From CAVXSP01 sp963764505 (GTDB taxonomy: Bacteria; Acidobacteriota; Vicinamibacteria; Vicinamibacterales; SCN-69-37): DNA of 64,000 nucleotides. Position 1 is the first letter of the stretch, and the number at the start of each line of letters is the position of its first letter. The DNA lies in contig CAVXSP010000001.1 of NCBI GenBank assembly GCA_963764505.1, positions 2,418,001 through 2,482,000 of the forward strand, read 5' to 3'. The notes under the pieces were generated by a model, which worked only from the letters and a program-made list of their open reading frames with translations, was not told the DNA's origin and ran no database searches. Below, in pieces: positions 18,507 through 25,501 of the stretch. The translations under genes and the position numbers were made by a program.

Positions 18507-19727
18507 ATGAGCACGATGAAGACGACGCGACGAAGGTTCCTGGCAGCGGCGGCGCTGGCGCCGGTGGCCCTGAAAGCGATGCAAGCCTCGGCTCAGGGCG
18601 GCGAGCGTCTGCTCTATGTGGGCACGTACACGAACAACAACGCCGGCAGCAAAGGGATCTACGCGTGGCGGTTCGACGCGGCGAGCGGCAAGGTGGCGTC
18701 CCTCGGCCTGGCCGGAGAGACCGACAGCCCGAGCTTCCTCGCCGTCCATCCGAACCGCCGATTCCTGTACGCCGTGAACGAGCTGCCGCCACCCGAGGCT
18801 GGCGGTCCCGAAGGCGCCGTCACGGCCTTTGCCATCGACACGGCGTCCGGCAGGCTGACGCAGCTCAGCCGCTCGAAGTCGGGCGGGCGCCAGCCGGCGC
18901 ATCTGACCGTCGATTCGGCAGGCAAGTGGGTCATCGTCGGAAACTACGGGACCGCCGCGGGAAACGAGGGCACGTCGGTCGCCGTCTTCGCGATTGGCGC
19001 CGACGGTGGACTGGCGGCCACGCCCGCGACCCTGGTGCCGCACGTGCCGAAGCCGAAGCGGCTCGACCCGGCGGCGCCGGCTCCGAAGGGCGGCAACCCC
19101 CCGGTGTCGCATCCGCACTGTGTGCTGCTGTCCCCCGACAACAGGTTTCTCTTCGTTGCCGAAAAGGGATTCGACGAGATCGTCAGCTACCACTTCGACG
19201 CCGCGACCGGTGCGTTGACGCCGAACACGCCGCCGGCGTTCCTCGCGCCGGGGGCGCCGACCGGTCCGCGTCACATGGCCTGGGGCAAGGGCGCCCGGTT
19301 CCTGTACGTGTGCCTCGAGCAGGGGCGGAGCGTGGCGACCTACGCCTTCGATGCCGCCAAGGGGGCGCTGACGCTGATCAACAGTCTCTCGACGCTCCCG
19401 GCGGAGGCTCCGCAGACGGGTTCGACGGCGGAAATCGAGGTGCATCCGGACGGCCGGTACCTGTACGTCTCGAACCGTGGCCACAACAGCCTGGCCCTGT
19501 TCGCCATCGATCCGGACAAGGGCACGTTGACGCCGCAGGGGCATTTTCCGACGGGCGGTGGCGGTCCCCGCAACTTCAAGATCGATCCCTCCGGCGATTG
19601 GGTCATCACGGAGAACCAGCAGTCGAATCTGAGCGTGGTCCAGAAGATCGATCGCCCGACGGGCAGGCTGACACCGACCGACGTCACGCTCGACACGCCG
19701 GCGCCCGTGTGCGTTGCATTCGTTTAG
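18507..19727 (+). CDS. Lactonase family protein (6-phosphogluconolactonase YbhE-like beta-propeller), Tat-exported
   Basis: A 406-residue protein from ATG 18507, with a GAGGAG ribosome site upstream. TTRRRFLAAAALAP is a Tat signal. The rest is a seven-bladed propeller of the Lactonase family: LLYVGTYTNN at the start, repeated blades such as FLAVHPNRRFLYAVNE and IEVHPDGRYLYVSNRG, and FKIDPSGDWVI near the end. Family members open sugar lactones. An exported lactonase fits periplasmic processing of aldonolactones made by sugar dehydrogenases. Confidence 0.88.
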   Translation: MSTMKTTRRRFLAAAALAPVALKAMQASAQGGERLLYVGTYTNNNAGSKGIYAWRFDAASGKVASLGLAGETDSPSFLAVHPNRRFLYAVNELPPPEAGGPEGAVTAFAIDTASGRLTQLSRSKSGGRQPAHLTVDSAGKWVIVGNYGTAAGNEGTSVAVFAIGADGGLAATPATLVPHVPKPKRLDPAAPAPKGGNPPVSHPHCVLLSPDNRFLFVAEKGFDEIVSYHFDAATGALTPNTPPAFLAPGAPTGPRHMAWGKGARFLYVCLEQGRSVATYAFDAAKGALTLINSLSTLPAEAPQTGSTAEIEVHPDGRYLYVSNRGHNSLALFAIDPDKGTLTPQGHFPTGGGGPRNFKIDPSGDWVITENQQSNLSVVQKIDRPTGRLTPTDVTLDTPAPVCVAFV

Positions 19728-19809
19728 GTTCTGGGGTTCTGGGGTTCTGGGGTTCTGAGGTTCAAAGGCCGTGAACCCCAGAATTTCAGAACCGCAGAAC
19801 CTTGGAACC
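19727..19809. repeat. Intergenic octamer tandem repeat with inverted partner copies
   Basis: Four copies of an 8-bp unit (GTTCTGGG, last one GTTCTGAG) directly follow the lactonase stop. After a short gap come copies of the complement (GAACCCCAGAA, then CAGAACC twice). The two halves can pair through TTCTGGGGTTC with GAACCCCAGAA, so the transcript could fold as a hairpin between the lactonase and the MFS gene. Confidence 0.85.
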
Positions 19810-19812
19810 GAC

Positions 19813-21000
19813 ATGAACTCCAGCCGTGATCACCTCCACGCCGTCGCCGCCAGCTTCCTCGGCTGGACGCTCGACGCGTTCGACTTCTTCATCGTCGTCT
19901 TCGTGCTGACGGACATCGGCGCCGATTTCGGGCGAAGCCGGCTCGAGATGACCTACGCGATCTCGCTGACGCTGGCGATGCGTCCGGTCGGGGCGTTCAT
20001 CTTCGGGCTCATCGCGGACCGCTACGGGCGCCGGCTGCCGCTGATGATCGACCTCGTGTTCTTCTCGATCGTCGAAGTGCTGTCGGGCCTGGCGCCGAAC
20101 TACTGGAGCTTCATGGTGCTCCGCGCGCTGTTCGGGATCGGGATGGGGGGTGAGTGGGGGGTCGGCGCGTCGCTGGCGATGGAGAAGGCGCCGCGCGCCC
20201 GACGGGGCATCCTGTCCGGGATCCTGCAGGAAGGCTACGCGACAGGCTACCTGCTCGCGGCGTGCTGCTACCTGTTCGTCTATCCAAGCCTCGGCTGGCG
20301 GCCGATGTTCTTCATCGGCGGATTGCCGGCGCTCCTGGCCGTCTACGTCCGGTCCCACGTGAAGGAATCGGAGGTCTGGGAGCGGACGAAGCACGACAAC
20401 TGGGCGAACCTTGGCCGCGCCATCGTCTCGCATTGGAAGATCTTCCTCTACATCTTCGTGATGATGACGATGATGAACTTCGTCTCGCACAGCACGCAGG
20501 ATCTGTATCCGACGTTCCTCAGGGTCGCCAAGGGCCTGGCGCCCGAGACCGTGTCCTACATCGCGATCGTGTACAACGTCGGCGCGATCATCGGCGGGAT
20601 CGCGATGGGCCGCTACTCCGACAGCGTCGGCCGGCGGCGCGCGATGGTGACGGCGCTCGTGCTGGCCGTGATCGTGATTCCGATGTGGGCGTACTCGCCG
20701 ACCACGCCGATGCTCTTCATGGGCGCGTTCATGATGCAGTTCATGGTGCAGGGCGCCTGGGGCGTCGTGCCGGCCCACATCAACGAGCTCGCGCCCGACT
20801 CGGTGCGCGGCTTCCTGCCAGGGTTCGCCTACCAGTGCGGAGTCGCCGTCGCCGGCACCGCGGCCTCGATTCAGGAGGCGCTGGCCGAGCACTACTGGTA
20901 CGCGAACGCGATGGCCGGCACCGCGGCCATCGTGTTCGGACTCGCGGCGATCGTGATCGCGCTCGGCTGGGAGAAACACGCGACGGAGTTCGGCGTGTGA
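19813..21000 (+). CDS. MFS transporter, sugar acid/carboxylate type
   Basis: A 395-residue protein; ATG 19813 is chosen because the in-frame ATG at 19771 lies inside the repeat. Twelve hydrophobic segments are visible. MFS loop motifs occur twice: GLIADRYGRRLP after helix 2 and GRYSDSVGRRRA after helix 8. The segment FLGWTLDAFDFFIVVF is typical of the lactate/sialate/sugar-acid carriers. Likely uptake of an organic acid or sugar acid, at the end of the 12.6-21 kb catabolic run. Confidence 0.87.
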   Translation: MNSSRDHLHAVAASFLGWTLDAFDFFIVVFVLTDIGADFGRSRLEMTYAISLTLAMRPVGAFIFGLIADRYGRRLPLMIDLVFFSIVEVLSGLAPNYWSFMVLRALFGIGMGGEWGVGASLAMEKAPRARRGILSGILQEGYATGYLLAACCYLFVYPSLGWRPMFFIGGLPALLAVYVRSHVKESEVWERTKHDNWANLGRAIVSHWKIFLYIFVMMTMMNFVSHSTQDLYPTFLRVAKGLAPETVSYIAIVYNVGAIIGGIAMGRYSDSVGRRRAMVTALVLAVIVIPMWAYSPTTPMLFMGAFMMQFMVQGAWGVVPAHINELAPDSVRGFLPGFAYQCGVAVAGTAASIQEALAEHYWYANAMAGTAAIVFGLAAIVIALGWEKHATEFGV

Positions 21001-21146
21001 CGCGTGCTGACCGTCGATCGGTCGCCGGCACGACGAGTCGGCTGGACGAAATTCTCCAACACGAGAACGGACTCTTTGGACAGCGGCTGTTATTTGTATT
21101 GACCCCGCGGGAATAGCCCGGTACCGTCTGTCCGGGGGGCCAATGC

Positions 21147-22208
21147 ATGGCCACGTTTCGCGGCGTCGTCGGACGGCTGAATCCATTCTGGGTGATCGCG
21201 ATTGTCGTGCTGGCGGTTTCGACCACCCTGGCGCAGCGGCTCCCGTCGACACCGGTCCCGCCGTCGGTCGCATCGACCGGAACACCTTCGGCAACGCAGG
21301 AGTACATCGGGGCCGACCGCTGCGAGTCCTGTCACAAGCCCGAGTTCACGGAATTTCACAAGACGCCTCATGCCGCGCTGCCAGTCGCGGCCGGCGCGGT
21401 CAGCGGCTGCGAGACGTGCCACGGGCCGGGCCGCGTCCACACGGAGGCCGAAGAAGCCGCCAAGGGCGATGACGCGAAGATGGCGGAGGCGGCCAGCCTG
21501 ATCTTCTCGTTCAAGGGAACGACACAGGAGAACGCGAGCCGCTGTCTGGCGTGCCATGCCACGTCGAAGAGTCAAGCCGGCTTCGCCCATTCCGAACATT
21601 TCATGCACGGCGTCTCGTGCCAGCAGTGTCACGCGACGCACCTGGTCGAAGCGGCAAACGAGGCGGCCGGCGTCCCGAGCGTGAGGGTGCCCACGGCCCA
21701 GGCCCAGATCTTCAGGGTGCCGTCGGTCCGGGTGGAGTCCGCGTGGCTGCAGGACGGGCTGCTCAAGGCGCCTCAGCCGCAGGTCTGCTACGGCTGCCAC
21801 GTGGACGTGCAGGCGAAGTTCGCGCTGCCGACGCACCATCCGGTGCCGGAGGGCATGGTCAAGTGCTCGGATTGCCATCAGCCCCACGGCACGATGAACC
21901 CGGCGAAGCTGCGGAGCGTGCGGTTCGATGCGTGTCTCCAGTGCCATGTGGAGAAGCGCGGGCCTGTGGTGTTCGAGCACGCGGCCCTGCAGGTCGAGGG
22001 CTGCGTCGCCTGCCACACGCCGCACGGCAGCGTGAACCATCTGCTGCTGAACCAGCGCGAAACACGGTTCCTGTGCCTCCAGTGCCACGTCGAGAGCGCC
22101 GCGCCCAACACGCCACACGGCCGCCTGGGATTCCAGACGAGCGGCGACTGCACACGGTGCCACGTGGCGATTCACGGGTCGAACTTCAATGAGTTCTTTC
22201 TCCAGTAG
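21147..22208 (+). CDS. Decaheme c-type cytochrome, DmsE/MtrA family
   Basis: A 353-residue protein with a hydrophobic N-terminal signal (residues 12-32). Ten CXXCH heme sites can be counted: CESCH, CETCH, CLACH, CQQCH, CYGCH, CSDCH, CLQCH, CVACH, CLQCH and CTRCH. Size and heme number match MtrA, PioA and DmsE, periplasmic cytochromes that plug into an outer-membrane barrel and carry electrons across the outer membrane. The barrel gene starts 20 bases before this gene ends. The spacer 21001-21146 contains no gene and should hold the promoter. No extracellular MtrC-type cytochrome gene is nearby. Confidence 0.93.
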   Translation: MATFRGVVGRLNPFWVIAIVVLAVSTTLAQRLPSTPVPPSVASTGTPSATQEYIGADRCESCHKPEFTEFHKTPHAALPVAAGAVSGCETCHGPGRVHTEAEEAAKGDDAKMAEAASLIFSFKGTTQENASRCLACHATSKSQAGFAHSEHFMHGVSCQQCHATHLVEAANEAAGVPSVRVPTAQAQIFRVPSVRVESAWLQDGLLKAPQPQVCYGCHVDVQAKFALPTHHPVPEGMVKCSDCHQPHGTMNPAKLRSVRFDACLQCHVEKRGPVVFEHAALQVEGCVACHTPHGSVNHLLLNQRETRFLCLQCHVESAAPNTPHGRLGFQTSGDCTRCHVAIHGSNFNEFFLQ

Positions 22209-24219
22209 GCCGTTCGTGCTGTGGCGCGCGGCGTTGGCCGTCGCGGCGCTTGGCTGGGCCTCGGGCGCTCGCGCCCAGGAGCCGGCTGCTGCGCCACCGG
22301 AGGCGCCGGCCGCGGCGGCCGGGTTCGAGACGCACGGGTCGGTCAGCGTCGGGTACCGCTCGACCGACATTTCCGGCTACGAACCGAAGTACCGCGAGCT
22401 CTACGACCTGCGCGAGGGGCTGCGCGTGCCCGACGTGAATCTCTTCGCCCGTGCGCCGCAGGGCACCGATCGGTTCGCGGATACGTTCGCGTTCTCGGCC
22501 AGCGGCCTGGGCGGCGATCCGTATCAGGCGCTGCAGCTCACCGCACGCAAGCGCGGCCTCTACGATTTCCGGGCGAACTTCCGCCGGAGCCGGTTCTTCT
22601 GGGATCAGAGCGACGCGACCCTTCCGAATGGGAAGAACGGCCTGACGAACAATCATGCATGGGACACGGTCCGGACGCTCGGATCGGTGAACCTGCAGAT
22701 CCGGCCGTCCAACGCGTTGCGGGCAGGGTTCCAGCTCTCGCGCAGCGGCCGTGATGGAACGCAGATCACGACGCGCGCGGTCGATTTCTTCGGCTCGCCG
22801 AGCAGCTGGGGCGGCTTCGCCCGCGCCAATCCTTTCAGCATGGTCGCGCCGATGCACGAGGCATCGACCCGGTATACCGGCAGCGTCGACTACACCCTGA
22901 AGACGTGGACGGTTCACTACGTCGCCGGTTATCAGGTGTTCGAAGACGCCGTGACGGCGAACGCCCTGGCGGAGCCCGAGCGGAGCATCAACCTCGACGA
23001 TGCCGTTACCGCGAAGGAGATCCTCGACAGCGGCTCGTACCAGGACTACCGGAGGCTGACGACGCCGGTCAGCGAATTCTCGTTCGAAGGGCGGCCGGCG
23101 CCGAAGATCGAATGGCACGGCAGCTACAGTTTCTTTCGCTACGAGGGACCGGCGGGACTGCAGGCCGCCTACAAGGGCGCCGCCCGCACGACCGGCACCA
23201 ACACCGCCCCCTATACGGTCTCGCTCGACACGCGCGCCGACGTGCGCGAACCGATGCACGTCCTGGATCAGGCCGTGACATGGGAGGCCAGCGACGTCGT
23301 GAACGTGGTCGGCGGCTACCGCTACGAGTGGATCGGCATCGACAACACGGCGGACTTCACGAGCGTGTACAACGGTACCCTGAACACCGGCGAGACGACG
23401 AACCAGTGGCGTCAGCACCGGAACCAGATCGATGGGGCGGTCGAGGTCATGCCGCGTGCGGACCTGCTGCTGCGGGGCGGGCTGCAGTACCTCCGGAACG
23501 ACGTGCGCGTGACCGAGGAGGGAGTGGTCGACGATGTCCGCACGAAGACGATCAACACGGTGCGGCCGACGTTCAGCGCGTCCTGGAAACCGCATTCGAT
23601 GATCGCCGTGCGCGCGGATCTCGACTCGATTTCGAACGACGTCTCCTACACGCGGCTGACGCCGAAGACGACCGTGGGATCCCGTATCCAGGTCGAAGTG
23701 CACCCGACCGACCAGCTCTCCGTCGTGGACGCCGTGAGCCTGCGTCACCAGACGCTCGACGAAGTGGATTACACGGCAGACGTCAAGGGCAATGCCCTGA
23801 CGGCAACCTATCAGTTCAGCGAGAACCTGGCGCTCTTCGGCGGCTACACGGTCGACCGGTTCAAGTCGACGGGCACCGCGAGCTTCCTCCGCGGCACTCC
23901 GCCGCTCGACGTCGAGATCGTGAACGAGGCGAACAGCCAGGTGTGGCAGGGCGGGCTGTCGGTCAAGCCGACCTCCCGATTCGGCGTCAGCGCCGCCGGC
24001 AACTACATCAAGAGCACCGGTGAAGGGACCATCACCGGTGAGACGCCCTATTACGGCCCGCTCACGCACCGGTATGTCACCGGCACGGTGTTCTACGAAT
24101 TCCCGCCCGCGGGGCGGCTCTCGCTGGACTTGACCCGCACCCACTACGGCGAAGAGCTCGTGCCGTTGAACGATTTCGAAGCGACCCTGGTGATGGTACG
24201 ATGGACCCGAAGCTTCTGA
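22189..24219 (+). CDS. MtrB/PioB family decaheme-associated outer membrane beta-barrel protein
   Basis: A 676-residue protein with a signal peptide ending at ASGARAQ and a body rich in alternating polar/hydrophobic strands with aromatic turns. The N-terminal region (HGSVSVGYRSTDISG, then KYRELYDLREG) matches the start of MtrB/PioB porins that sheath the decaheme cytochrome. The last residue is Phe (MVRWTRSF), as expected for barrel insertion by Bam. The family CXXC pair near the N-terminus is not visible. Its start overlaps the cytochrome gene by 20 bases, so the two are coupled. Confidence 0.88.
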   Translation: MSSFSSRPFVLWRAALAVAALGWASGARAQEPAAAPPEAPAAAAGFETHGSVSVGYRSTDISGYEPKYRELYDLREGLRVPDVNLFARAPQGTDRFADTFAFSASGLGGDPYQALQLTARKRGLYDFRANFRRSRFFWDQSDATLPNGKNGLTNNHAWDTVRTLGSVNLQIRPSNALRAGFQLSRSGRDGTQITTRAVDFFGSPSSWGGFARANPFSMVAPMHEASTRYTGSVDYTLKTWTVHYVAGYQVFEDAVTANALAEPERSINLDDAVTAKEILDSGSYQDYRRLTTPVSEFSFEGRPAPKIEWHGSYSFFRYEGPAGLQAAYKGAARTTGTNTAPYTVSLDTRADVREPMHVLDQAVTWEASDVVNVVGGYRYEWIGIDNTADFTSVYNGTLNTGETTNQWRQHRNQIDGAVEVMPRADLLLRGGLQYLRNDVRVTEEGVVDDVRTKTINTVRPTFSASWKPHSMIAVRADLDSISNDVSYTRLTPKTTVGSRIQVEVHPTDQLSVVDAVSLRHQTLDEVDYTADVKGNALTATYQFSENLALFGGYTVDRFKSTGTASFLRGTPPLDVEIVNEANSQVWQGGLSVKPTSRFGVSAAGNYIKSTGEGTITGETPYYGPLTHRYVTGTVFYEFPPAGRLSLDLTRTHYGEELVPLNDFEATLVMVRWTRSF

Positions 24220-24261
24220 AGGCGATCCGGAGCGGGCGCTCGACAACGTGGAGGTCAAGGA

Positions 24262-24606
24262 ATGCGGGAGTCGTTCGGGAAGGCACTGGCTATCGTGGCG
24301 GTCGCATCACTGGCCGGTGCCGTGACGCTTGTGACCGAGGCGGCGGCCTCGCCGCAGTTCGCGGCCAAGGATACCTACCTCGATAAATGCGCCGTCTGCC
24401 ATGGCGCGGACGGCATGGGCAAGACCGCCAAGGGCAAGAAAGCCAAAGTCAAGGACGTCAACGAGACGGTCAAGAAAATGTCCGAGGCGGAGATGATCAA
24501 GATCGTCCAGGACGGCAAGGCGCCGAACATGGACAGCTTCAAGAAGGACTATTCGCCGGAGCAGGTCAAGGCGCTCGTGCAGTACTACCGAACCCTGGCG
24601 AAGTAA
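24262..24606 (+). CDS. Monoheme cytochrome c
   Basis: A 114-residue protein with signal peptide (about residues 1-32) and one heme site, CAVCHGADGMG. The distal methionine may be in GKAPNMDSF near residue 93. It is unusually lysine-rich (GKTAKGKKAKVKDVNETVKK), giving a basic face for docking to acidic partners. It lies 42 bases after the barrel gene and four bases before the multiheme anchor, so it is probably a periplasmic shuttle in this cluster. Confidence 0.9.
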   Translation: MRESFGKALAIVAVASLAGAVTLVTEAAASPQFAAKDTYLDKCAVCHGADGMGKTAKGKKAKVKDVNETVKKMSEAEMIKIVQDGKAPNMDSFKKDYSPEQVKALVQYYRTLAK

Positions 24607-24609
24607 CGC

Positions 24610-25245
24610 ATGGCCGGGACGGTGCTGATCGGTCTCGTCGTCGGCGCCACCATCCTGCTCGCCCTCGTGGTGTCGTTCCGGGTCCAGATGACCCGCGCCG
24701 CCGGCGGCAAGATCCTCGCCTTCATCGCGCTCTTCGTCATGCCGGCCCTCGCCGCCAAGCAGGGTTTCGACGCGCACATGGAGCAGGCGAAGACGACCCA
24801 GTTCTGCCTGTCGTGCCACATCATGGAGCCGTACGGGCGCAGCCTGCGCATCGACGATCCGAGCTTCGTGCCGGCCGTGCACTACCAGAATCGTCTGGTT
24901 CCCACCGACGAGGCGTGCTTCACCTGCCACACGACCTACACGATGTTCGGGGACTACGAAGCGAAGCTGCGCGGGTTGCGGCACCTGTACGTCGAGTATC
25001 TCGGCACCAAGCCCAAGCCCGAGGACATCAAGCTGTACACGCCGTACAACAACCGTGAATGCCTGCACTGTCACGACGGCATGCGCAAGTTCGAAGAGCA
25101 CTCCGCTCATCACCGGACGCCCGAGGCGCTCGGTCGCATGCGGTCCAACCAGCTCTCGTGCACGTCGAGCGACTGCCACGAGTTCATCCACGACGTCGGC
25201 GATCTGGGCGACTACAAGCTCTGGGCGCCGCCCCGGCAGCCATGA
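24610..25245 (+). CDS. NapC/NrfH-like membrane-anchored multiheme cytochrome c
   Basis: A 211-residue protein. Two hydrophobic segments (about residues 3-23 and 33-50) precede three standard heme motifs, CLSCH, CFTCH and CLHCH, and a fourth non-standard CTSSDCH (C-X4-C-H). Layout and size match NapC/NrfH/CymA proteins that take electrons from quinol and pass them to periplasmic cytochromes. In this cluster it would feed the monoheme and decaheme cytochromes. The C-X4-C-H site is known from cytochromes c3 and may still bind heme. Confidence 0.85.
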   Translation: MAGTVLIGLVVGATILLALVVSFRVQMTRAAGGKILAFIALFVMPALAAKQGFDAHMEQAKTTQFCLSCHIMEPYGRSLRIDDPSFVPAVHYQNRLVPTDEACFTCHTTYTMFGDYEAKLRGLRHLYVEYLGTKPKPEDIKLYTPYNNRECLHCHDGMRKFEEHSAHHRTPEALGRMRSNQLSCTSSDCHEFIHDVGDLGDYKLWAPPRQP

Positions 25246-25454
25246 GCCTGACCCCTCTCGAGCGGCGCCTGCGCTGGGCCGGCGTGCTGATCAGCCTCGG
25301 GCTGCTCGTGCAGTGGGTGACGCTCCAGCGCGTGCATCCGCTGTCGTTCGTGGCGTTCCTGTTCGTCGCCGTCCCGCTCATCGCCGCGGGGATTGTCCTG
25401 TTCCTGTTCGGAATCCTGAGGGGCGAGTCCGGGCACGCGAAGCCAGGCCCCTGA
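25242..25454 (+). CDS. Small two-helix membrane protein, unknown
   Basis: A 70-residue protein whose ATG overlaps the stop of the multiheme gene (ATGA). It has two hydrophobic stretches (residues about 12-29 and 32-58) and a short basic tail. Coupling to the cytochrome gene suggests a helper or anchor for that complex. No family recognised. Confidence 0.7.
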   Translation: MSLTPLERRLRWAGVLISLGLLVQWVTLQRVHPLSFVAFLFVAVPLIAAGIVLFLFGILRGESGHAKPGP

Positions 25455-25501
25455 AGCTCGAAGGCCGGGCGGCCACGCCGACACGTGTTGGCCCTTGACG
25501 G

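Noticed and set aside
22186..24258. 690-codon minus-strand frame opposite the MtrB-like gene
   Set aside because: Shadow of the barrel gene; no signal peptide or domain.
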